Shown one piece after another: positions 1 through 7,421 of a DNA stretch of 11,189 bases (within the stretch, counting starts at the first letter, position 1; each line of letters opens with the position of its first letter). The notes under the pieces are model-generated. The model saw nothing but the letters and a program-made list of their open reading frames with translations. It searched no databases and was not told where the DNA came from. Location: assembly GCA_038232935.1 (NCBI GenBank), contig JBBSMX010000137.1:1-11189 (forward strand). Reading direction: 5' to 3'. Made by a program: the position numbers and the translations under genes. The stretch comes from JBBSMX01 sp038232935 (lineage in GTDB: Bacteria; Bacteroidota; Rhodothermia; Rhodothermales; JANQRZ01).

Positions 1-114
1 CTGGGCAGCGGAGGGGGCGAGGTTGACGGCGGCGCTGGCGGCGGCCGTGTACCACAACAGGTCGCGCCATTTGCCGTCGCGGCGCTCGGGTTCGGAAGTA
101 GCAGAACGTTCCAT
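1..114 (-). CDS. N-terminal fragment of an unrecognised protein (gene continues past the left edge)
   Basis: An ATG at 114 opens a frame that stays open to the window edge, giving 38 residues (begins MERSATSEPERRDGKW). A charged, arginine-rich stretch is followed by a mildly hydrophobic, alanine-rich segment (about residues 19-37) that could be a signal anchor or part of a signal peptide. It lies 106 bp downstream of the phosphodiesterase-TPR gene on the same strand, so co-transcription is possible. An inverted repeat in the gap could separate the two. Too little is visible to assign a family. The frame and start are plausible because the composition matches the neighbours and no competing frame is better. 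Confidence 0.45.
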   Translation of the reverse strand, partial: MERSATSEPERRDGKWRDLLWYTAAASAAVNLAPSAAQ

Positions 115-163
115 AAAGCCTGGTGGGTTAAGAGAGAAGGGAAGATGAAGGGACCCTCTATAG

Positions 164-180
164 TAGGGCGGACGGCCCTA
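164..180. other. Short inverted repeat in the gap between two minus-strand genes
   Basis: TAGGGC at 164-169 and GCCCTA at 175-180 form a perfect 6-bp stem around a 5-nt loop. It lies downstream of the phosphodiesterase stop codon and upstream of the gene starting at 114. No T-tract follows on either strand, so it is at best a weak terminator or RNA-processing hairpin. Confidence 0.25.
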
Positions 181-220
181 AGAAGGCAAGGGGAGGGAGA
201 AGAATGCCCTTCGTGATTAT

Positions 221-2446
221 CTAGGACGCGCGCTCCCCGTTGCCCGCGGGCGGGGTAGATCGGAGACGCCGGTACGCTTCGGCGTGCGAGCGAGCGAGGT
301 GGGGCTGGCGGAGGTAATCCCGGTAGATGCGGGCGAGCCACCGGTGGGCGAGCCAGTACGAGGGAGCCTGGGCCAGGCACGTCTCGAAGGCCTCGATGGC
401 GCGGTCGATCCAGCCGAGGCGGGTGAAGGCCACGCCGAGGTAGAAGTGCGCGTCGGGGTAGAAGTAGAGACGGGATACAGCGTCCAGCTCGGCGTCCATC
501 GCCTCCTTCGAGCGGCGCTGGCCGAGGAGCGCGATGGCCCGGCCGTGATGGGCGCGCGCGCAGTCCGGGTCTGTGGCGAGGGCCTGGTCGAAGTGCGCCT
601 CGGCCTCGGCGAACGCCCGCATCCGCAGGTACACGGACCCGATCTGCAGGAGAACCTCGACATCGCCCGCCGGGAGGTCCTGCAGGCTCTGGAGTGCTGC
701 GAGGGCCTCTTCGGGCTGCCCCTCGCGGAGAGCCAGTTGGGCCTGGAGGACCCGCAGCATCGGGAACGCCCCGTGCGCGTCGGCGAGGCGGTCGGCGAGG
801 GCGCGGGCGTCGGCGAGGCGTCCGAGGCGGCGGTAGCACTGGGCCAGGAAGAGGCCGTAGCGCGGCTCCTCAGGGTCCCCCGCGACGGCCGCTTCGAGCG
901 GGGCGACGGCTTCTTCGGAGCGCCCCGTGGACAGGAAGACGCGGGCGAGGTGGTACTGCCGCTCCCGGATCGTCCGCTCCACGCGCTCGTGGGCGTCGCC
1001 GTCCGGTGCCTCCACGTAGCCGAGCTCGACGAGCTGCGCCATCGCCTCCCGCTCCGCCCACGGGTCCAGCCGCGTCTCGGACGGATGCAGGCCGGCCTCC
1101 CCCGGAACGTCCTCCCACGACGGGATCGCGTCGGGAACGAACGGCTCCTCGAACGCCTGCACGAGCGGCTTCCCCCGCATATCCCGCCCGACGGGCAGCC
1201 CGAAGAGGGTCAGCACCGTCGGGGTGATGTCGAGGAGGCTGGCCCCGTGGATGGGCTCGCCGCGGCGGAGGTGAGGCCCCCGCATGCAGAGGACGCCGAA
1301 GGGGCGGTGCTCGACGGCGGGGCCGGCCGGGATCTTCGGAATGGCGGCGGGGCGGAGGTGGTCGGAGTGGAAGCCGTGGTCGGAGAGGAGGATTACGGTG
1401 GTGTCTTCGCCGGCGAGGTCGAGGAGCCGGTGCAGCATGAGGTCGAAGAACTGGTACCCCGCCGTCACCACGTCTTTGTACAGCTCGTACTCCTCCTCCG
1501 GGACGTGCGGTTGCTGCGGCGGGTGGTACTTCATGAAGCCGTGGCCGAGGTGGTCGAGCGCGTCGTAGTAGACCGCCGTGAGGTCCCACTCCGTGTGCCG
1601 CATCGCCCACGTCGCCGCCGCGTGGACCGAGGCCGTCCGCGCGACGATCTTCGCCACGGCGTTCAGCTTTCGATCTTCGTTCTGGTCGATCTCCGCCGCA
1701 CGGGGGATGAACGGGAGGATGTGCGCCGCCGTCAGCTCACCGGGGTGGACGCGGAGCGCGTCGAGGGACTCGGCCAGCCCCTCGGGGTGGACAGCGCCGG
1801 GCGTCGGCGGCCACGGCTCGCCGAGCGGGGCTTTGGCCGTGCGCCAGAAGTCGGAGACCATCACGCCGTCGATGGGCTCGGCCGGGTGGCTCGGCCACCA
1901 CCCGACGACGTTCGAGCGGAGGCCCGCCTGCGTGAGGATGTTCCAGAGGGCCTTGCCGTGGCGCGAGCTCCCGAGCACCGGGCGGACCCCCCTCCCCTCC
2001 GGATCCGGTTCCACGAAATAAACGATGTTGTGGAGGTCGGCCGTCTTCCCCGTGGCGACGCTCGTCCACAGCATCGGCGAGCACGGCGGGTCGAGCGTGG
2101 CGATGCTCCCGCGCGCCCCGCCGTCGATGAGCCGAGCGAGGGTGGGCATCTTCCCTGCTTGGAGGAGGGGGTCGATCACCTTCCAGTCGGCCGCGTCCCA
2201 GCCGATGAGGAGGACCTTCTTCGCGAGCGGCTCCCGGCGCGGCACGCCGGGGTCGAGGGCGCTGCGCGCAGGGAACGCCGTCTCCACCGCCGGGGGGGCA
2301 GCGGCGGGACGGGTCCAGCCCTCTCCGGCCTCCGCCCGTTTCTCGCGCCACAGCCGGAGGCCGACTTCGCCGAGGGCCAGGAGTTGGAGCGATCCCTGTA
2401 GCGGGATCTCGTAGGGGGTGCCGGGCGCAGGCGGCGAGGTGGGCAT
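221..2446 (-). CDS. Alkaline-phosphatase-superfamily phosphodiesterase with C-terminal TPR repeats
   Basis: A 741-residue protein. Residues about 77-430 match the type I phosphodiesterase/nucleotide pyrophosphatase branch of the alkaline phosphatase superfamily. Visible motifs are the first metal-binding Asp in IGWDAADW (D84), the nucleophile region PPCSPMLWTSVATGK (S123 the likely nucleophile, T128 an alternative), DALDHLGH (D298, H302), SDHGF (D356, H357), and a late His (H380) before FGVLCMRGP. This is the usual two-metal set for phosphate ester hydrolysis. DITPTVLTLFGLPVGRDMRG (406-425) is the typical end of the domain. Residues about 495-725 are helical TPR-like repeats (for example IGSVYLRMRAFAEAEAHFDQAL). 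No signal peptide is visible, so the protein is probably cytoplasmic. I chose the ATG at 2446 because the 63 codons upstream, back to 2635, encode Arg/Pro-rich sequence without domain character. It is transcribed divergently from the SusC operon. The substrate is unknown. Confidence 0.85.
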   Translation of the reverse strand: MPTSPPAPGTPYEIPLQGSLQLLALGEVGLRLWREKRAEAGEGWTRPAAAPPAVETAFPARSALDPGVPRREPLAKKVLLIGWDAADWKVIDPLLQAGKMPTLARLIDGGARGSIATLDPPCSPMLWTSVATGKTADLHNIVYFVEPDPEGRGVRPVLGSSRHGKALWNILTQAGLRSNVVGWWPSHPAEPIDGVMVSDFWRTAKAPLGEPWPPTPGAVHPEGLAESLDALRVHPGELTAAHILPFIPRAAEIDQNEDRKLNAVAKIVARTASVHAAATWAMRHTEWDLTAVYYDALDHLGHGFMKYHPPQQPHVPEEEYELYKDVVTAGYQFFDLMLHRLLDLAGEDTTVILLSDHGFHSDHLRPAAIPKIPAGPAVEHRPFGVLCMRGPHLRRGEPIHGASLLDITPTVLTLFGLPVGRDMRGKPLVQAFEEPFVPDAIPSWEDVPGEAGLHPSETRLDPWAEREAMAQLVELGYVEAPDGDAHERVERTIRERQYHLARVFLSTGRSEEAVAPLEAAVAGDPEEPRYGLFLAQCYRRLGRLADARALADRLADAHGAFPMLRVLQAQLALREGQPEEALAALQSLQDLPAGDVEVLLQIGSVYLRMRAFAEAEAHFDQALATDPDCARAHHGRAIALLGQRRSKEAMDAELDAVSRLYFYPDAHFYLGVAFTRLGWIDRAIEAFETCLAQAPSYWLAHRWLARIYRDYLRQPHLARSHAEAYRRLRSTPPAGNGERAS

Positions 2447-2929
2447 CGGAGAGGCAGCGGTTCTATGGAGGAAGGAAGGCAAAGGGACCGACCGAACAGG
2501 CAATCTGTCCAGACCCGGCGCGAAGATACTTCGTGGATAGGCACGCGGCAGGCCCTTGGGTGGTCGTCCGGCCAGGGTACGTCGCGAGCAGCAAAACGGC
2601 CAGGTATGGCGCGGCTGGTCAGCCCGTGAAAGCAACTCACAAACCGCTCTCTCTTGCTCTAAGCGTAGGACATGCCTAACCTCGAACAGCGCGTGCCTCG
2701 CCGCTCCGAGCCGGCTGAAGTACCTTGACTTTCCTACAACTCTATCGTTCCTTCTGGGGCGGGAGTCGCAATTCGGGATGCTGTGGGCAGCGCTGCGAGC
2801 GACTCTCGCTCGTCAACGGGAACCGTTCCCCTTGGGCTCCTTGAACGCACCTCGCTGGCAGCTTGGCACTCCCGCCGGCACTCCCGCCGGCGCTCCCACC
2901 GCCCTTTCCTTCTCCACTACCGTATCGCC
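2447..2929. other. Divergent intergenic region upstream of the SusC operon and the phosphodiesterase gene
   Basis: No convincing gene is seen in these 483 bp. It must carry the promoters of both flanking genes, but no strong match to the Bacteroidota consensus (TTG, about 19-21 bp, TAnnTTTG) was found. On the plus strand there are only partial matches: TTG at 2654-2656 with TAACCTCG at 2677-2684, and TTGACT at 2725-2730 with TATCGTTC at 2743-2750 (spacing too short). On the minus strand TATCTTCG (2521-2528) matches the -7 element at 7 of 8 positions but lacks a partner TTG. The last 35 bp before the SusC ATG are pyrimidine-rich, with no Shine-Dalgarno sequence. No ECF sigma or anti-sigma gene lies here. 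Confidence 0.5.
2865..2900 (+). repeat. Three tandem 12-bp units upstream of the SusC gene
   Basis: GGCACTCCCGCC occurs at 2865-2876 and again, identical, at 2877-2888. A third copy at 2889-2900 differs at two positions (GGCGCTCCCACC). The array ends 29 bp before the SusC start codon, so it probably lies in the 5' leader. It could be a slippage-prone tract that alters leader length, a protein-binding site or a neutral duplication. The sequence alone does not decide. Confidence 0.7.
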
Positions 2930-5900
2930 ATGAAGCGACACGCTCTACTCGCCCTCCTCGTCTCGCTCCTGTGTTGGGCTCCGGCCCGAGCGCAGCAGCA
3001 CACCGTCTCCGGCACCGTCACCTCAGCCGCCGACGGAACCCCGCTGCCCGGCGTCAACGTCGTCCTGCTCGGCACGAGCACGGGGACGGCCACCGACGCC
3101 AGGGGGGACTACACGCTGGCACTCCCCTCCAGCGACGGCGTCCTCGTCTTCTCGTTCCTCGGGTACGAGGAGCAGTCCGTCGAGATCGAGGGGCGCTCGG
3201 AGATCGACGTGGTGATGGACGCGGCGACCCAGCTCCTCGATGACGTCGTCGTCATCGGGTACGGGGAGGAGACGCGGCGGAACCTCGCCTCGGCCACGAC
3301 CTCCGTGAGCGCGGCCGAGATCCAGAACATCCCCGTCGCCGGCGTGGACGCTGCACTGCAGGGGAAGACCTCCGGCGTGCAGGTGCTCCAGAACTCCGGG
3401 ACCCCCGGCGGCGGGATCAGCGTCCGCATCCGCGGCCACGCCTCCGTGGACGCGAGCAACCAGCCGCTCTATGTCATCGACGGCGTCCCGATGGTTTCGG
3501 AGGACGTCTCCCAGTTCGGGTTCGGGGGCCAGGACATCACCTCCGTCACGAACATCAGCCCCAGCGATATCGCGTCTGTGGACATCCTCAAGGACGCGGC
3601 CGCCACGTCGATCTACGGGAGCCGCGGGGCCAACGGCGTCGTCATGATCACGACGAAGCGGGGCCGCGCCGGGCGCTCCCAGATCACGTTCGACTCCTAC
3701 GTCGGGACGCAGAACGTGATCAAGGAGCTCGACCTCCTGAGCGGGCGGGAGTACATCGAGTTCATGAACGAGGCCGCCCTCAACGACGACTCCGACGATG
3801 TCGACGCCTTCGGCAACCCCGACACGATGGCCGTCAATACAGACTGGCAGAATGAGGTCTTCCGCAGCGCCCCCATCCGGAGCTACAACCTCGCCCTCAG
3901 CGGCGGCGACGAGCGGACGCGCTACTATCTCTCGGGGAGCCACTTCGATCAGCAGGGGGTCGTCATCGGCTCGGGCTACGACCGTGTCAACGCCCGGGCT
4001 AACCTCGACTTCAACGCGACCGACCGCCTCTACCTCCGCACCTCCCTCGCCCTCTCGAAAGAGGCCAACCAGCGAATCGAGAACGACAACACGATCCGCG
4101 GCGTCCTCACCAACGCCATCGCCAACCAGCCCTCGGTCCCGGTCTACAACCCCGACGGCACGTTCACCGGCACCGCGGACGGCCTCGCCTATCCCAACGG
4201 CGTCGCTATCGGGACGCTCAACCACGCCGAGGCCCTGACGTACCGCGCCGTCGGCAACGTCACGGCGGAGTACCGTGTGCTCCCCGGCCTCCGCCTCAAC
4301 GCCCGAGCCGGCACCGACGTCCTTAACGTCCGTGAGGACGAGTACCGCTCCCCGCTCGTCGGCGGGGACTATGCCGAGAGCGTGGGGGGCATTTCGCAGT
4401 CGGCCTACAACCTCGCGGTGCGGTACACGGCCGAGGGCTTCGCCACGTACGGCACCAAGCTCGCGGGCGTGCATGACGTGAGCGTGACGGGCGGGACCAG
4501 CGTCGAGATGAACAACTCCGAACGGAACTATATCCGCGCCGTCAACTTCGGCAACGATTACTTCCAGTACGTCGGCGACGGCGCCGAGATCGAGGATTGG
4601 GACGGCGGATTCAGCGAGAACAACCTCATCTCGTTCTTCTCACGCGGCTCGTACATCTACGACAGCCGCTACATCCTTACGGCCAACATCCGGGCAGACG
4701 GCTCGTCCCGGTTCGGGAGGGAGAACCGGTTTGGGGTGTTCCCCGCCGTTGCCCTGGCGTGGCAGGTCGCGGAGGAGCCGTTCCTGAGCCGCTACATCGG
4801 GAAGGGCCATGTCGCCTCCGACGTCAAGCTCCGGGCCAGCTACGGCCTCACAGGTAACCAGGAGATCGGCAACTACACGTGGCGGGATGCGTGGACGAGC
4901 ACGGCCTACGGGGGCAGCCCGGCGCTCTGGCCGTCCCAACTCGAGAATCCGGGGCTGACGTGGGAGAGCACGCGGCAGTGGGATGTCGGGTTCGACCTCG
5001 CCCTCTTCGGGGGCCGGGTCAGCCTCGTCGCCGACTACTGGGATAAGCACACCTCCGACCTCCTCTATTTCCGCCCCCTCACCGTCACTACCGGCTTCAG
5101 TGGCATCACCAGCAACATCGGCGAAGTCGACAACAAAGGGGTCGAGTTCCTTCTGAAGACGACCAACTTCCGCCCGGCGCGGCCCGGCGGGTTCCTCTGG
5201 GAGACCTCCCTCAATTTCTCTCACTACACGAACAACGTCGCGGAGCTCTACGAAGACGAGTTCATTGCGACCGGCTTTCGGAGCGTGAACCGCGCCACCG
5301 AGGGGTATCCCCTCGGGTCGTTCTTCATGCTCAAGTTCCTCGGCGTCGACCCCGCGACGGGCAACGCCTTCTACGACAACTTTGACGGGGGCGGGACCTG
5401 CCTCGCGGCTGGCACCGCGACGGAGGCTGAGGACGCCGTTTTCTGCGATCAGGACGACGTGCAGTTCGTCGGGAGCCCCCACCCGGACTTCACCGGCGGC
5501 CTCACGAATACGTTCGCCTTTGGGGGGTTCGACCTCAACGTCTTCGTCCTCTTCTCCTACGGCAACGAGATCTTCAACGCCACGCGCGCCTTCGCCGACG
5601 ACGGCGGCAGTTCCCTCGATAACAAGCTCGCCTCGGTGCTCGACCGGTGGCAGCAGCCCGGCGATGTCACCGACATCCCGCGCGCGAGCCTCGATGGGGA
5701 CTCCGGTGCCGGCGCCATTACGAGCCGGTACATCGAAGACGGCTCGTTCCTCCGCCTCAAGACCGTCACCCTGGGCTATGCCCTCCCCGAGGCGATCGCC
5801 GCACGCGCCCGCGCCCGCTCCCTCCGCGTCTACGTCTCGACGCAGAACCTCGTCACGATCACGAACTACTCGGGCCTCGATCCCGAATCGAACTCGAACG

Positions 5901-5989
5901 GCTCGGGGAGCAACGTGGCATTGGGGACAGAGTTCTACACGTTCCCTCAGCCGCGCACCTTCACCGTAGGGCTTACGCTCGGGCTTTAA
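2930..5989 (+). CDS. SusC/RagA-family TonB-linked outer membrane transporter
   Basis: A 1019-residue outer-membrane importer. Residues 1-21 are a Sec signal peptide ending ARA before QQ. A carboxypeptidase-D-like beta-sandwich domain follows (about 24-100: VSGTVTSAADGTPLPGVNV through FSFLGYE), then a TonB-box-like stretch DDVVVIGYG (104-112). The plug domain (about 118-245) contains QGKTSGVQV, VRIRG, LYVIDGVPM and the SusC signature DILKDAAATSIYGSRGANGVV. The rest is a beta-barrel ending in the typical aromatic-rich strand QPRTFTVGLTLGL. No STN domain precedes the beta-sandwich, so FecR/ECF-type trans-envelope signalling is not expected. I chose the ATG at 2930 because it starts directly at the signal peptide; an in-frame ATG at 2783 would add a non-signal leader. 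The SusD gene follows after 48 bp. GGGC/GCCC pairing spans the stop codon but is too small to be a clear terminator. With SusD it should form a lidded importer powered by TonB. The S51 genes nearby suggest a peptide substrate (inference). Confidence 0.95.
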   Translation: MKRHALLALLVSLLCWAPARAQQHTVSGTVTSAADGTPLPGVNVVLLGTSTGTATDARGDYTLALPSSDGVLVFSFLGYEEQSVEIEGRSEIDVVMDAATQLLDDVVVIGYGEETRRNLASATTSVSAAEIQNIPVAGVDAALQGKTSGVQVLQNSGTPGGGISVRIRGHASVDASNQPLYVIDGVPMVSEDVSQFGFGGQDITSVTNISPSDIASVDILKDAAATSIYGSRGANGVVMITTKRGRAGRSQITFDSYVGTQNVIKELDLLSGREYIEFMNEAALNDDSDDVDAFGNPDTMAVNTDWQNEVFRSAPIRSYNLALSGGDERTRYYLSGSHFDQQGVVIGSGYDRVNARANLDFNATDRLYLRTSLALSKEANQRIENDNTIRGVLTNAIANQPSVPVYNPDGTFTGTADGLAYPNGVAIGTLNHAEALTYRAVGNVTAEYRVLPGLRLNARAGTDVLNVREDEYRSPLVGGDYAESVGGISQSAYNLAVRYTAEGFATYGTKLAGVHDVSVTGGTSVEMNNSERNYIRAVNFGNDYFQYVGDGAEIEDWDGGFSENNLISFFSRGSYIYDSRYILTANIRADGSSRFGRENRFGVFPAVALAWQVAEEPFLSRYIGKGHVASDVKLRASYGLTGNQEIGNYTWRDAWTSTAYGGSPALWPSQLENPGLTWESTRQWDVGFDLALFGGRVSLVADYWDKHTSDLLYFRPLTVTTGFSGITSNIGEVDNKGVEFLLKTTNFRPARPGGFLWETSLNFSHYTNNVAELYEDEFIATGFRSVNRATEGYPLGSFFMLKFLGVDPATGNAFYDNFDGGGTCLAAGTATEAEDAVFCDQDDVQFVGSPHPDFTGGLTNTFAFGGFDLNVFVLFSYGNEIFNATRAFADDGGSSLDNKLASVLDRWQQPGDVTDIPRASLDGDSGAGAITSRYIEDGSFLRLKTVTLGYALPEAIAARARARSLRVYVSTQNLVTITNYSGLDPESNSNGSGSNVALGTEFYTFPQPRTFTVGLTLGL

Positions 5990-6037
5990 GCCCCCGCGTT
6001 CCGCCCCTGTACCCACCTTCTCCTACCGGTCCGCGCG

Positions 6038-7348
6038 ATGCGTCGCAGCCTCCTTCTCCTTGCCCTCCCCGTCCTTCTCCTCGCCGGCTGCGACTCGCTC
6101 CTCGACGTAGAGCCGCCGAGCCAGATCACGAGTACGATCGCCATCGAGGACGCGAATGGGGCGCGCAACGCCCTCCGCGGGGCCTACAGCGCCCTCCAGA
6201 CTGGCTCCTACTACGGTGGCGACTTCATCTTCTTCGGCGACCTCCTCGCCGACAACACCACCCACACCGGCACCTTCACCTCCTTCGCCCAGGCCGACAA
6301 CAACACGCTCCTCGCCGACAACGGCTCGGTCGAGGGGATATACCAGGACCTCTACTTCGCCATCAGCGTCACGAACCACCTCCTCGAGCGGGTCCCCGGC
6401 CTCACCGACCTGGGGGAGACGGAAAAAAACCAGATCCTCGGTGAGGCCCACTTCCTGCGGGCGCTCCACTACCACAACCTCGTCAAGCTGTGGGGGCCGG
6501 TCCCCCTCATCACCTCGACCATCGAGAGCGTCGAGACGGCCTCCCAGGTGACGCAGAGCCCGGTCGATGAGGTCTACGCGCAGATCCTCAGTGATCTTCA
6601 AGAGGCCGAGCGGCTGATGACGAATGCCACCCAGACTAAGCAGGCCTCGCTCGGGGCTGTAAAGGCCCTCCTGGCTCGGGTTTACCTCTATCGCGGGGAG
6701 TGGGCACAGGCGCAAGCGAAGGCCGACGAAGTCCTCGCGATGGGGTACGACCTCGCCGACGACTACGCCGCCCTCTTCACGCCGGGCGCCGAAACACCCG
6801 AAGCCATCTTCCTGCTCGACTTCACGATCCAGGACTTCAACAACTTCGGCTACTACTTCCAGACCCGCCGCGAAGTCCGGCCGACCCCCGACCTCTTCGA
6901 CGCCTACGAGGAGATCGACGCGCGCCGGGCGTGGTCCATCGAGGCGAGCTCGTCCGGGCGACTCACCGGGACGAAGTTTCCGACGACGACGGGGGAAGAG
7001 GACTTCCACGTTATCCGCCTCGGCGAGGTCATCCTGATCCGGGCCGAAGCGCTTGCCCGTCAAGGTCAGCTCGCTGAGGCGGTGGATGCATACAACCGCA
7101 TCCGCATCCGCGCCGGCCTCACCCCGCATGTGCTCGGCGAGGACGTCACGACGCAGCAGGACGTGCTCGCGGCGATCTGGAACGAGCGGCGGCTCGAACT
7201 CGCGTTCGAGGGAGACCGCTGGCCGGACCTCCTCCGGACAGGTCGGGCGACGGAGGTGCTAGGCATCCGGGAGTGCCAGACGCTCTTCCCGATTCCAGAG
7301 AGCGAGCTGAACGTGGCACCGAACATGACGCAGAACCCACCCTGCTAG
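6038..7348 (+). CDS. SusD/RagB-family surface lipoprotein, substrate-binding lid of the SusC transporter
   Basis: A 436-residue lipoprotein. A short hydrophobic signal ends in the lipobox LAGC, placing the lipidated cysteine at residue 18. The N-terminal half has the helical SusD-like fold signatures: GARNALRGAYSALQTG, ILGEAHFLRALHYHNLVKLWGPVPL and the TPR-like KALLARVYLYRGEWAQA. The C-terminal half has the RagB/SusD motifs IRLGEVILIRAEALAR, AYNRIRIRAGL and IWNERRLELAFEGDRWPDLLRTG, and closes with FPIPESELNVAPNMTQNP, a hallmark ending. At 436 residues it is shorter than many SusD proteins (often 500-600), which suggests a compact binding surface. It starts 48 bp after the SusC stop codon and is followed after 73 bp by the cyanophycinase gene, consistent with one operon. 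The family binds oligosaccharides or peptides at the cell surface. Which one applies here cannot be read from the sequence, though the S51 neighbours favour peptides. Confidence 0.95.
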   Translation: MRRSLLLLALPVLLLAGCDSLLDVEPPSQITSTIAIEDANGARNALRGAYSALQTGSYYGGDFIFFGDLLADNTTHTGTFTSFAQADNNTLLADNGSVEGIYQDLYFAISVTNHLLERVPGLTDLGETEKNQILGEAHFLRALHYHNLVKLWGPVPLITSTIESVETASQVTQSPVDEVYAQILSDLQEAERLMTNATQTKQASLGAVKALLARVYLYRGEWAQAQAKADEVLAMGYDLADDYAALFTPGAETPEAIFLLDFTIQDFNNFGYYFQTRREVRPTPDLFDAYEEIDARRAWSIEASSSGRLTGTKFPTTTGEEDFHVIRLGEVILIRAEALARQGQLAEAVDAYNRIRIRAGLTPHVLGEDVTTQQDVLAAIWNERRLELAFEGDRWPDLLRTGRATEVLGIRECQTLFPIPESELNVAPNMTQNPPC

Positions 7349-7404
7349 CTCGCCACGGCTAGGACGCCTTCCGCATTATCCAGCGCATGGGCTCAACTCC
7401 ATGC
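7345..7404 (+). promoter_or_regulatory. Two short hairpins in the SusD-cyanophycinase gap
   Basis: Two perfect inverted repeats lie in the 73-bp gap and its edges. CTAGC (7345-7349) pairs with GCTAG (7358-7362) over an 8-nt loop and overlaps the SusD stop codon. GCATGG (7385-7390) pairs with CCATGC (7399-7404), again over 8 nt, and ends 17 bp before the chosen start codon at 7422. Neither is followed by a clean T-tract; the second has only CTTTCCCTTGT after it. They may act as mRNA processing or attenuation elements that lower expression of the enzyme relative to SusCD, but they are short enough to be chance. Confidence 0.3.
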
Positions 7405-7421
7405 CTTTCCCTTGTCTCGCC

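Noticed and set aside
164..180. Inverted repeat as a rho-independent terminator of the phosphodiesterase gene
   Set aside because: The stem is only 6 bp and no T-tract follows on either strand, so it is listed only as an inverted repeat.
284..2401. A 705-codon plus-strand frame opposite the phosphodiesterase gene
   Set aside because: Its translation is rich in Arg, Val and Glu with no domain. It is a high-GC antisense shadow of the minus-strand gene, which has clear catalytic motifs.
2447..2635. N-terminal extension of the phosphodiesterase from an ATG at 2635
   Set aside because: The extra 63 residues are Arg/Pro-rich with no domain character; the internal ATG at 2446 is better.
2865..2900. 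Tandem repeats as a CRISPR array
   Set aside because: The units are 12 bp, directly adjacent and without spacers; no cas gene is present.
2783..2929. N-terminal extension of SusC from an upstream ATG
   Set aside because: It would place 49 Arg/Ser-rich residues before a clean Sec signal peptide, which an outer-membrane protein cannot tolerate.
3023..4474. A long minus-strand frame opposite the SusC gene
   Set aside because: Low-complexity antisense translation. The plus strand carries unambiguous plug and barrel motifs over the same bases.
4640..6016. A long minus-strand frame opposite the 3' half of SusC
   Set aside because: Antisense shadow without recognisable domains; the SusC frame ends in the expected C-terminal barrel strand.
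6023..7129. A minus-strand frame opposite the SusD gene
   Set aside because: Antisense shadow; the SusD frame has a lipobox and the family C-terminal signature.
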